DNA of 64,000 nucleotides. It comes from Cornus controversa. Taxonomy: Eukaryota > Streptophyta > Magnoliopsida > Cornales > Cornaceae. Shown in pieces: positions 12,934 to 24,932 of this stretch (within the stretch, counting starts at the first letter, position 1; every line of letters starts with the position of its first letter). A program made the position numbers and the translations under genes. The stretch is taken from NCBI GenBank assembly GCA_026545225.1, contig CM048845.1, positions 86,021,033 through 86,085,032 of the forward strand, read 5' to 3'. The notes below the pieces were generated by a model. The model was not told where the DNA came from. It ran no database searches and saw only the letters and a program-made list of their open reading frames with translations.

Positions 12934-13774
12934 ATGGTTCTGTTTCATTTTGGTTCTTTTACCAGCGTTTATTTTGGTCTCTGGAGCAAATGTTTATTTC
13001 TTAGCCCAAGTAATTTGAAAAAGGCTTTGTTGAATTGTTGCGTTGAGCATATGTTCATATCTCACTATAAATGAATGGACAGGATTATGTTGGTCACTTG
13101 GTCTATATTCAAATTTATGTTTTGTAATTATCTGTTCTAGTTTCTATTTTGACGGTTGGAACCAAACTCTCTCTTTTTCTGTGTGGCATAAAGCTTATTA
13201 CTGCTGACAAATCTTTGACCAGTCGTCGGCATTGAACTGCAGTTGCATATCTGGTTTATTATTATCACATATTGGCTATTATTTGTTGACACTTTGGGTG
13301 GTCTTCGTGATGTTGAATAATGCCTGCCAGAGTAAGCATGGATCTGGACTCTTGAACCAGCAAGAAAACACACACCGTCTCCATCCACACACATGCACGC
13401 ATTGCTTGCACCGGTGCATATACAAAGGCAAAGAGACTGTTTAAGAGTCTGTCTGTTTTGGAGAAGGTGAAACGCTTAAACCGGAGAAGGGTCATACAAA
13501 CACATGTTTAGGGAGCATCGGAATGTTCCACTACTTGGAACATATAATGAAGGTGGTCTTTAGTTAGAATTGGTCATATGAATTTGAAGTCCTATACAGA
13601 TGCAAAGGGATTGGACCACTTACAAAACAAAAAGAATAAGAACTGTTGAGAGTTGTGAAATCTTGTTATCTAGAGAAGTAAATTAACCATTGTTTGCAAG
13701 ATCTGGTGCCTAGACGTAGACGGTACATTTGTTTTGACTGTTCAGATCATTTACATTTTGATAGGAATAGTAGG

Positions 13775-13848
13775 TGTCCGGTGGTAGAGCAATGTGCTTA
13801 GGTTTAGTTAATGTCCGGTGGTAGAGCAATGTGCTCAGGTTTAGTTAA
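13775..13848 (+). repeat. 37-bp direct repeat, two copies
   Basis: The sequence starting TGTCCGGTGGTAGAGCAATG occurs at 13775 and again at 13812, almost identical, ending GGTTTAGTTA. No coding role is seen. Confidence 0.85.
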
Positions 13849-14429
13849 GGTTTATGTCTCTTGTAGGAGTATGTTTTCTTCTAAAAGTCCACCATACTAT
13901 AGCTCTTACTATTATATCATATATGTTTTTTCCAATTTTTTTATAATAATAATAATAAATAAATAAAACTGTGTACATCTTTTTGTGTACTCCTACAATC
14001 TTTTTGTCTGCTAATTGTTCTAATAAGTATACAGCCTTTAGTTCTCCTAGTATAAATTCAAATTGATCTTGAACACTGTACATAATTGTGTTAAGATGGC
14101 CACTTTAATTGCCTTGTGGTGGTGTTGGATGGCTCTGGCAAACATGAAGACGCTAAACAATCATTTTGTGCAGAGGTTTAAGTTTATGAGTAAGCTTATC
14201 AAGAGAGCGCTCAATGATGACTTTTGTTAATTGTTGGATTGAAAATTTTGTTAAATAGATCTCAAATATTGTCTCAATCTAATTATTAATAAAAGAGAGC
14301 TCATCACTTTTGTCATGAGTGAGTTCTCTTGATAGTATTACTCAAAATTATTTAAAAACCTTTTTAGACCGACAAATTAGGCAATTAGTTATTAAATCTT
14401 ATCAAACTTAACCCCTCATCATAATGGTG

Positions 14430-14551
14430 AAAAACTCAGATCATCTCCTGTATACTTTTTGCATACTATACTTTTAGGTGTAATAAAATCAAAAACTCAG
14501 ATCCTCTTCTGTGTACTTTTTGCATACTATACTTTAAGTGTAATTAAATCA
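14430..14551 (+). repeat. 61-bp tandem repeat, two copies
   Basis: Copies begin AAAAACTCAGATC at 14430 and 14491 and share TACTTTTTGCATACTATACT. They differ at a few positions. Intergenic. Confidence 0.85.
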
Positions 14552-16447
14552 ATGGTATGGCATCGTGCAATAACAGAGAAATTCTAAAATACTCCAAGAG
14601 TATCATATCTCTTATCACATTCAACAATAAAAACTCTCTATTTTTTTTTATAATAAAAAATATCAATTCACAATCGATTGTATGTGGTAGGAGGGACGAT
14701 ACTCCAAAGTATTCAATACTTTCTTGCAATAACGATACAAAAATGATATATTTTTTAAATTTGAAAGATTCTGAATAAAATTATGTAAGCGGATAATGAT
14801 GTCAACGCAATGTTACTATGTTTATGATGTCATCACAATATTATTCCTTACTCACATAATTTTTATTGCTGCGAGTAAAGTGTAACATGTTACGTGAGGG
14901 TTACTTGTTAAAATAATTGGGTTGCATGAGTGTTTTGAATCCTGTGTTGCATTCTTTACGCCAGACCATCCCGGAGAAGAAGCTTCTAATGCCACTAGTG
15001 AAACAAAGGGAAAAAAAAAGGATGCATAGTGCATTTAGAACTGTACAATATATATATTGTTTGGAACAAGGTATATAATTACGTCCAGAAAATATTTCTC
15101 CAGCAATATAGGTGTGAATCTGCTGAAGCAGGGGAGATTTCTAGTGAAAAGAATTAAAAAAAAAAAATCAAATAAAATAATCCAACAATTTGTTGACTCT
15201 TGACAACTTTGTATTCCCTATACAGTACAGTGGCCATAGCCTGTCACTGAGTAGACCAAATTATTATTGGAGTATGAGAACAGTGATTTCTCCTTTGCTT
15301 TTCAATCTGCCAAGAAATTATTTTATTGGACTGACACATAACGGAGTCCTCAACGTGTATATAATTCACCTTCCAATATATATATAGATATCTATAAAAG
15401 TCCATTTCTATTATTACATCGTTATTTTATAGCGTTGCACTTTGTCACAGAGTTATTGCACTAGGATGTGATGCGTTGCACTAGCACTGTAGCACAGAGG
15501 ACCGAGGCAGGCACAGGATCCGGGGGGGATTCGGATTCTTCTAGTACCAGTTTGTTGACTAGTCCAGTGGGAGCATCATTCTTCCACTTCTGTTCTTTTT
15601 TCCTCTTGGTTGGTCTCTATGTTCTTTTCCAGTCAAATGTTAAAAAGCTTCGTTCCACGGAATAGCTGCTAATCTATCTATAGTAGAAGTTCATCAGTTT
15701 GGGTGTTCTTGATTGGTTGGTCATTTTCATTCTGGGGCTTCCATGAAAGTCATTTACAGCCTCTTAAGGTAAGAAAGCTGAACACTTTTCTTGTGCGTTG
15801 TTAAATTTGAATGATTGTGCTTTTGGAAGCATTTTGAAAACTGGGTTATTCTTATTGAGATTGTATTGAAGAAAATTATGGGTCTCAGGAATAAATTGGA
15901 GTTTGGTTGCAATCTGATAGAAAACTTGATTGATTCAATTAATCCCACACTGTTGAAAGATGAAGTTCGATAGATATTTAGGAATCTGGATATGATGGTT
16001 GAACCAGATCCGATAGCTTAATAGGGCAATTCATTAGTAGACGTTCTGGTTTTTGAAGTTCCTGACTTGTATCAAGTTGGGGTTTTCAATCTTATTAAGT
16101 GGTTTCTGAAATTTCTCAAAAAAATTGATGTTTGAGATTTTGTGAAGAAACATCTTGCAACTACATTTTCATATTTTCCTTTTCATTCTTGGAGAAATTG
16201 GATTCTTATTGTTGCCGCTTTGAAGGCATTGTTGTGGGATAAATTTCGCAATAAGCTGACAATTTACTCTGATCTAGTCCTATATGACAACTCTACGTCT
16301 CTACCTTCACAAATGACTTGGTGTTGATGTTGGAAGTTTTTTTCCATTTAGCTTCCTGTGGCTAACTTGGTCTAATGCTGTTAAGTACAGTTATTTGATT
16401 GGGCAAGATTTAAAGAAACTAGTTGTTGGTGTGTTTTTTGGGTTCAA

Positions 16448-19400
16448 ATGGATGCATTGCAAGTTATTGCTTCCGCAACACAGATAGTCTCGAGTATGGT
16501 AGGGGTTGTTGGTGCACTGGAGCAGGCCTCTAGAAATCTTGATGAAGCTCCAAAGAGAATACGAAGCCTAGAGGATTTTGTATGTGATCTCGAGAGTTTG
16601 ACACGCCGAATTAAGCAAAAACATATGTACAAGCTTCAGAACCCCCAACTAGACCACCAAATTCAAAGTTTAAATGGCCTTATAGAACGGCTGCATCCAA
16701 ACATCCAGAAGGCAAGAAGGATCTTGTCAAGGAGTAGAATTAAGAAATTGGCCAAGGTTGTATGGAATTCTGTAGCAGGGGACCCACTTGGGAAGATAAT
16801 GAAGACAATTAGAGATGACTTGAACTGGTGGCTTGAATCTCAAAAACTGACTGAACAAGTTGAGAATGCCATCGAATCAACTGCGAGAAGCATCCCGGTT
16901 CGACTGAAAATAAACATGGATCAAGGGTACCCAATTTCTAGTAAGTGCAAATTTGTGAGAAGATTACTAGAGAAAGAGGATTCCCATAAGGTCATTCTAA
17001 TAGTTGGCTTATCTGGTATCGGAAAGTCATGTTTGGCCCGTCAAGTGGCTTCCAATCCTCCATCAAAGTTTGTGGATGGAGCAGTTGAACTTGGATTTGG
17101 GCAATGGTGCAGTAAGGCTGCTTGTAATGGTAGTAAAGCTGAATACCAAAAGCGCTTGGCAAGAAAAATTTGTAAATTTTTTGTGCAAATTGGATATTGG
17201 AAGAAGATTGAAGATAACAGTGGAGATCTTGAATATGTTTGCTGCCTGCTTCAGGAAGCATTGTACGGGAAGAGCATTTTGATCCTTCTTGATGATGTAT
17301 GGGACCAAGACATAGTTGAGCGGTTTGCAAAGCTGTATGATAATGATTGCAGATACTTGGTAACAACAAGAAATGAATCAGTTTGTGAAATAACAGAAAC
17401 TGAGAAGGTAGAGTTAAGCAAGGACGATGTAAGGGAGATAAGCAAGGCAGTTCTTCTCTACCATAGCCTCCTTAACGAGGAAGAGTTGCCGGTATGAGCT
17501 ATATTTTCTATTCTATTCACCATCTTCAAAATTTTATATGAATATAAGCTGCATGTAAACTAAACTTGTGTCCATCTGCTCAGATCATGATCATATATAA
17601 GTCTTGGTACTGGAACATGGGTTCATTTCTACAAAAGACATCTTTCCTAAATTTTGAGTATATATTCTAAGTATTTCCATCCATTCTCTTTCTGATTGAT
17701 GATGATGTAAGTAGTAGAATTGGAATAGATTAGACAAAGTAAAGGAAGCTAGTGGAGTTTTATGTGATAAACGAATGCCAAATAAATTAAAAGGGAAAGT
17801 ATATAGGACAATGATTAGACCAACAATGTTATATGGTGTGGAATGTTGGGCTTTATAAAAGAAACATGAACAATGCATCCATGTGACAGAAATGCGATTG
17901 TTAAGATGGATGTTAGGAATAATAAGAAATATAAGATAATAATCAAAGGATTAGTGGCGCCTGTTAGCAAGAAAATAAGAGAGAATAGACTTAGGCCATA
18001 TGGGCATGTTCAATGCCGACCTATAGATGCACCCGCGCGAGAAGAGGAATATTGTTTTGCATAGAGGGTAAGAGACAAAGAGGTCAACCAAAACTAATAT
18101 GGAATGAAGTGATAAGAAATGATTTCAAAAAATTAAATCTAGTAGAAGATATGACCTATGATAGAAAAGAGTAGAAAAAGAGAATCCATGTGGCCGACCC
18201 CGTTTGTACGGGATAAAGGCAAGGATGATGATGATGATTTCCATTCATTCTCTTTCTAACTACCTCTGCCATCTAGCTATTTCCACTTGTACCATACCAC
18301 TCACTAATGGTGCTATCATAGGTCCTCCATGCGGGGCACAAGGCCAAGAACTTCAATTGGCCATCTTTATGTCATAACTTGTTGAAGCTACCATAAGGTT
18401 CTCTTTCGCATATTGACACTTGTCCACCTACCACCCTCATATCAGCCACTTATTTTTAAACATGTTTTTCGACTTGCTTGCATTGATTCTATGGTTGACC
18501 TTATATCATCTTCCAGAATTTTTATTTAGATATAGTTGTTGCACACCAGCTTCAAACTACTTTCAATGATATGTTGGAGTCACCACAAGCTAAACCTTTC
18601 TCTTCATCTATGACAACGAGTTAGAGAATCTTTTATAACTAAAATTAGTCTATTCCCGAGCTCTCACAGCAGAACAAACACATTTCTGCTTCCATCCACT
18701 TCATTGAGCAGCCAAAGAGCATTCAACTAATTCTTGTTACAATGCATAATTCCAAATAGAAGAAAGCTAAACAAGTAAACAGAATCTACATTCTGATTCC
18801 TTCTGGGGATCCATAAGTAGAACTATAATGAAAATGGTAATTGTGCCTGATCCAGTTTTTCATTACAAATCGATCAGAAGGGCGTACGCTATTGCATTCG
18901 TTCATCTACTTTCAGCTGCCAAGTCCAGCCTTTGTCAAATCCTGGACAGAGAAACAACTTTTATGAGGTTATAGTTGTGATAAAATACATGCATCTTTAC
19001 AGGACCATGAGAAGATAAAGATTTGGTCAGAATCATTCCACCTTTTTTTTCGTCATATTTAATTTATTGTCTTTGTCACCTCTCTCCCTTGCTAGGAGTC
19101 ATATATGTGGCTTGTGTTCAATTGGTGCCTTGACAACTATGTTAGCAAAATAAATGCAATTATTTTTGTATTATCTAGTAACTATTGATGTCATCATGTT
19201 ACATCACAATGCAACACGCTACATCACGAGATGCAACACTCATGCAACAACAATGTAACACTTAATGCAACACATTTACATCGAAGATGCAACACCTACG
19301 CAACATATTACATCGTGTTGCAATGTGGCAACACCATTAAATCGAGAATTTAACACATTTATGTAGTTGTTACATTACCAATTTAAAGTTGTTGCGTTGT

Positions 19401-22033
19401 TGATTTAAATGCATAGGACAAACACAGGACCAAAAAGACATAGGATAGGATCCCATGAACACTTCCAAGCATCCCTGAAGTATTGAATATGTGTAATGAT
19501 ACTGTCATAATCTTTGGATATAAGGTCGATTTGACCTCAAATCTCTTGCAGGACCCCATGATAAGATAATAATCTACATCTTTTTATTAACCTGCATGAT
19601 CAGTTTTACTCCTTTATAACCAAAGTTCATCACAGAGTCAAACCTTCACTTGTTGATCATACGAACTGATCCCTCAGTCTATCAGAGTCCAGTCCGGCTA
19701 CCTGAAACATATTTCTAGTTCTTGACTGATTATTCTCCCTGTATGTGCTCATTTTCTTTATTATTATGTAATTTTTTCTCTTGATTTCCTTCATAATTTG
19801 CTGAGATAGACCTATTTCTAGTTCTTGACTGATTATTCTCCCTGTATGTGCTCATTTTCTTTATTATTATGCAATTTTTTCTCTAAGGATTTCCTTCATA
19901 ATTTGCTGAGATTTTCTTGTTCTGAAGGGAGTGGCAGAGCGTTTACTTGAACGTTGTGGTCATCATCCTCTTACAGTTGCTGTAATGGGTAGGACTCTCA
20001 GGAAAGAAATAAGAACAGATAAATGGGAAAAGGCTATAACCAACATATCCACCTATGCCACATGTGCACCAGGTCCGGTCTCATATGCGAATGAGAAAGA
20101 AGCCGAGAACGCAGTCACCATTTTCGGATCATTTGAGTTCAGTCTAGAAGCAATGCCTGAAGACTCCAGAAGGCTTTTTATAGCTCTTTCCGCTCTTTCG
20201 TGGGCTGAACCTGTGCCAGAAGGTTGCCTAGAGGCCATTTGGTCAGCTCTTGGGCAGGAGAGCTTGTTTCCTCTTGTAGTCTGTAAGCTTGTTGAAGGTT
20301 CATTACTGATGAAAACTGATTCTTATCCCTTGTACCAAACACATGATATGGTCACTCTGTACCTTGACAGCAAGGTGAATGATTCCATTGATAGTCTACT
20401 GAGTGATTCTATGCCTGAAGGAACTGCATGTATCAGCCCTTGGCTTTTAATTTTTGGGAAGGAAACAATTAAAGAAGTTGCTGGGCAGAGGATAAAAGTT
20501 GTTCTGAGTGTTTTAGAAGAAAAACAGACATTTATCACCTTGGAAGCAATTATCCAAGCTTTTATGGCTAGCATATCCATATCTGAACTTGATGCTAGCA
20601 GAGCAAGCTTTAGTAGCATATTGGGACCAAGGATTGCAAATCTGATCTCAACAGACTCACAGGATCTGATAGCAGTGTCTGCAGAAGCCATCACCAGTAT
20701 ATTCAGCAAGAGTGATTACACTGATTATTTCCCATCCCTTGAGACTATTGATGCAGTTGATAAGCTTGCAAGGATATTAGAAAACTGTGAGGACCCCACG
20801 ATCCAAAGCAACATTTTAAATGTCCTTGCAAAGCTAGCAGAATTTGGAACCCCTGACACAGTTGATAAGGTGCTTCAGAGCATTCCCATGAACCGTCTGG
20901 TGGATTTGCTCCGTCCTAATGCTGAGGAATGGCATGAGAGCGTATTTTCGATATTGATGTCATTAACCAAAGCTGGCAAGTCAAAAGCTGTTGACAGAAT
21001 GTTTTCTTTTGAGATCGACAGAAGTCTAATAAAAGTTCTTGAGGTTGGATCTGAGGTTGCACAACACCATGCTATTGTCACATTGAAGGCATTTTATGAG
21101 CTTGGAGGCCCTCCTGCAAATGGGTCCCTTAGACCTCGTACCCTGAATCTCTTGCCCTGGCAAGTAAGACTCAGTTTGGAACAATTTGCTTTGTCGAATC
21201 AAAATGTACCACTTTCACCAAAGCCACAAAATTTTGAAGATCTCATTCACATGATGCTTGACAGTGATAACAAGCGGGTATTGGAGGCAATGCAAGACAT
21301 TATACCAACCATTGAGAAAGCAGGAGACTCAGAAATTAGAGACATGATTATTCGCAGTCCCATTGTCAAAAGATTATCCGAACTCCTGCAAATTGGGCGG
21401 CCAGAACAGAACTCATTGAGATCTGCATCTGCCTTTGCACTAATGAAGTTGGCTTGCTCTGGGGGAGAATCATGTATTAAAAAATTTCTGGAGTATGACA
21501 TCATTCCTGATTTGATAAAAATGATGCAGTGCAATGTTCCAGAGTTGCAGGATTCAGCGTATATGGCACTGCATCAGATGCTTTTTGGCAATGGTGGGTT
21601 CCTCATTCTAAACCGAATCCTCCAAATGGGTCTCATGGAGAGGTTGGTCCATTCCTTTGAAAGCAAGTCCGTGAAGACACGAGAAGTAAATATACATTGT
21701 GTTCTAGATATCGTTGAGTTGGGAAACAAAGCCTGCATAGAGCGGATCTTTTCCTTGCAAGTGGTGGAGAAGCTCGTGAGGATTGAAAAGGGTGGTGGAG
21801 GCTCTGGTGAAAGCATAGCTGGGTTTCTCAGGGGGATAGATAAATGTAAACCTCTCTCTAAAGCAGAGCGTAAGGTTATGAAGCAACAAGTGATTAGGAA
21901 GGTTAGGGCAGCTTTGAAAGGCCATAAATTGGAAGCCCAAATTTTAGCAGCTGTAGATTCTTGTGTCTCCGAGGGATCAAGAGGCTCTAGTAGTAGCGGT
22001 AGCGGTAGTGGGAGTAGTAGACAGAGAAAGTAG
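16448..22033 (+). CDS. unconventional NLR-like protein: coiled coil, NB-ARC, ARM/HEAT-type repeats
   Basis: Two exons, 16448-17491 and 19928-22033, join in phase 0 to 1049 codons. Residues 1-65 are a helical, coiled-coil-like region. The NB-ARC part has P-loop GLSGIGKS (187-194), kinase-2 ILLDDVW (279-285), an RNBS-B-like VTTR (305-308), a GLPL-like GHHPLTV (359-365) at the start of exon 2, and THD (486-488) in place of MHD. From about 500 to 980 there are only alpha-helical ARM/HEAT-like units; no LRR is present. The C-terminus is basic and then Ser/Gly-rich. It is probably a cytoplasmic nucleotide-operated switch in defence signalling, but that function is inferred from NB-ARC. The last P-loop residue is Ser, not Thr, which still fits Walker A. 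The frame is intact, so the gene is likely functional. Confidence 0.88.
17660..18240 (+). mobile_element. RTE-type LINE 3' fragment in the NLR-like gene intron
   Basis: Broken plus-strand frames show the usual end of plant LINE reverse transcriptase ORFs, for example MIRPTMLYGVECWAL and later RLRPYGHVQCRPIDAP, with stops and frame changes between. It ends in a GATGATGATGATG run, as RTE elements commonly do. It is truncated at the 5' side and not functional, and sits in the same orientation as the host gene. Confidence 0.8.
19140..19400. repeat. cluster of ATGCAACAC / TACATC short repeats
   Basis: The units GCAACA and TACATC occur again and again, mostly direct, with an inverted GTGTTGCAATG near 19315. 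It lies in the intron of the NLR-like gene. Part of the motif returns just past the gene near 22080-22120. Confidence 0.6.
19711..19913 (+). repeat. 103-bp tandem duplication before the NLR intron acceptor
   Basis: The block starting ATTTCTAGTTCTTGACTGAT at 19711 returns at 19814 with only small changes, both copies ending TTTGCTGAGAT. The second copy stops 14 bases before the acceptor AG at 19926-19927, so the branch point and pyrimidine region are probably duplicated. Confidence 0.85.
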
Positions 22034-22828
22034 TAGCTCCAAAGGTTCAGTTGGTTTTTGAGTTGTAATTTTTGCTTGCTTTACAACACATAGCCATATG
22101 CAACACCTGTATTTTACATCGTCAATTTAAGAAATAAATACAATTTTACTCAATTTGGAAATGTATTCCAATCACAGTTAAGAGTTGTATGCAACATCAT
22201 TGTGGTTCTTAGTTGCAAAGTATTTGGTTGTGAATATACTATGTCCATGTTGAAATTGATCTACAATATACAATTGTAAACTTGGGAGGTACAGGAGAAG
22301 TATCTGAACCATAGCTGAAGTATGCCCAGGCAGATGTGAAATTCCTCTGGAATGATGCAAAATAGTATTGAAGCTTCTATTGGGAATTGTGGTTGTTGCA
22401 AGCTGAGTATATAACTATTTTTTTTTTCCAGATGATCACCGGGTCACCTGACTTAATGTGTATATACTATTTTCATTGGATGACTGAAACTAATCCATTC
22501 AAAATTAGATCTTTTTCTTTTTCTTTTTCTTTTTATAAGTTGTGTCAAATTTATTAAAATCTATTATCTATCAAATGGTTTTTTTTTCTTTTTGTATATT
22601 ATATCTTGTCTCGTCACATTTAGTTTTGATTACATAAACATTACTACCCATTCTTTTTCAGGTCCAAAACCACCTTGCACAAATTGGCTTGAAAGAGACA
22701 AGACATCTATCTCTTGTGCGCCCAGGCAATTTGGAAAACACGAATAAATATGTCAGAAATAAGAAGAACGAGAATCAAACAAACACAAAAAAAATACGAG
22801 ATTTATGAGATTAGGCACTAATTTGATA

Positions 22829-22967
22829 CCTTTGTCTTCGAACAGTGATGATCAATCTCACTACTCAACAAACCTTTGTCTTTGAACGAACAGTGATGAT
22901 CAATCTCACTATCTCAACAAACCTTTGTTTTCGAACAGTGATGATCAATCTCACTATTTCAACAAAC
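22829..22967 (+). repeat. three tandem copies of a 43-49 bp unit
   Basis: Copies start at about 22829, 22873 and 22922 and share AACAGTGATGATCAATCTCA followed by CTCAACAAA. One copy has a small CGAA insertion. Confidence 0.9.
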
Positions 22968-24730
22968 AAAGTCAGAAACCCATAACTTTGCAACACTACA
23001 CAAATATCACGCTCACAAATCTAAACCGCTCACAATTTCACAAACCCTAAATTTCAATTTATATCTCCAAAAGAAAACCTAAAACAAAGAAGGCTTTCTT
23101 ATCCAAAAACGAAAAGTTCAAAACGACTTTCTCATATTTTCTTTTATCACAAAGATTTTTCAAATAAAACGTCTTATTCCACCAACTCAAACAAGACCCA
23201 CAGGTTATAACACACGATTTATGATCCATAATTCTCCAAATGAACATGCCAATATCCAACGCAATCCATAAATACATACATACAGCATACATGCAATGAA
23301 TTTGGCAAATTGATTAGCATACATTTCAATCAAATTCATATCAATCATAATTAAGAAGTGATTAGACCGTTACTTGTGGCTGTGTTTCTATCTTCCTAAT
23401 CCTGATAGGGTTACCTTAGGCTGCATAAGGCAAGCGCAACGAAATTTTGTTAAATACATAGGAATAACTGCATGAGGGTCATTATTTGATGCAATGGTAG
23501 AAGTTTTGATTGACTAAGTGTGAAATATATCGGAATTAAGAACACTCACATAAGTAGATGTCTTTCTATATTTATAAAATTCATGTTCATATTTGTTATG
23601 ACAATATTTTACGTTGGTTGTGGATACTTTCTAACTTTGTAGACATATTTTGAAAAAAAATCATGAATACCAAAAAAAGGAGTGTGAAAAGCTAAAAATT
23701 TCGGCAACTCTCCTCCATCCGAGTTTGGGACTAACTGTGGGGTTAAGCTTTCAACTAACCATTAATCAAATCAAAGAATTATTGGTTATGCCTTTTGAAT
23801 TCAACATCTTTAAAATCTGACACAAATCAGTTTCAGACCTTGCAAACCTTGCAAATTCTTTATCAGCTTATTCTTTTGTTTCCGCAATATCATTAACCTT
23901 ATGATCATGTTTTCATTCCATTCCATTCAATTAAATCCAACCTAAACCAAACCCGATTTGCAACCGGTTAATGTTTACCACTTTACCTTTCAATGGATAT
24001 TTAAGATGCATGGTATGGGCGAACCCCAATTAAATACATTTTAAATACTCACTCAAGAAAAGAAAAAAGAGAAAAGAAAAGAATAAGAAAATAAAAGAAA
24101 CACTTGTGGCACAATGTCTCAAACCTAAAAGGCATTTCATACACAGAGTTTGCAATTTTTTTTTTTTTTGGTCTTTTAAAGCAAACAAGTAATTATTTTT
24201 TTTTATGAGTTTTGATCAAATTGGTGATCTCATATTAGTGCAAATAAGTATAATGGTCCCAATCCCATAAGTGGTCAATTGATTCAAATCTAATTTAAAA
24301 CTTGATTTGACCTTGGGGACCATGGTATCATCATAAGGCAACAAATTCATATTAATCCAAAACCTGTACGACTGTGTTTGATAAGCCTTTTGATACTTAT
24401 TATTTATCAATGGGCTATTATATTATGATGATGCCCATGATGTGATGATAATAACATTGACATAAACAAATTCCTGCTTCATTATGTCTATTGACTTCAA
24501 TTTACTTACCAAGTCAGAAAAGGCCCAACAATGAATGGGTTGTAATGATTTTGGGGCCCCTGGGCCCAATTTTCACTCCCAAAATTTTCAAATCATTGAC
24601 TACCTTTATGTTCCATTTGGTTGGAGGAAAAATTTTTGGATGAAATAGAAGAAGGAATAGATGAGACATTTATAAGAAAGAGATCATGTCATTCTCTTTT
24701 TTTGTTTGGTTGGATGGAAGAGAAAAAAGA

Positions 24731-24932
24731 GTTTTAATTTGTTTTTACCCTTATTCTCATCACTATCTATAGTATTCCTTTGAGCCTTTATTATGCTATA
24801 AATATTACTCTCTGTTCCAAAATATATGAATACTTTGAAAACTATGACTCACAAAGTTTTAATTTGGTTTTACCTTTATTCCCATCATTATCTATCGTAC
24901 TCCTTTGAGCCTTTATTATGCTATAAATACTA
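24731..24932 (+). repeat. direct repeat of about 78 bp with 125-bp period
   Basis: The blocks 24731-24808 and 24856-24932 both read GTTTTAATTTG and later CTTTGAGCCTTTATTATGCT, with scattered changes. Intergenic. Confidence 0.8.

Larger units (their letters stand above)
12934..16447. other. intergenic region between BADC and the NLR-like gene
   Basis: No convincing gene is visible. It holds the BADC 3'UTR near its start and two tandem repeats listed separately. A strong splice-donor-like site, TTAAG followed by GTAAGA, lies at 15769. It could end a 5'UTR exon of the NLR-like gene, but I cannot find a clear matching acceptor. Confidence 0.5.

Noticed and set aside
15468..15665. 65-codon frame with Ser/Gly-rich start and a hydrophobic stretch
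   Set aside because: No family match and no TATA or conserved start; it may be part of an untranslated leader of the NLR-like gene.
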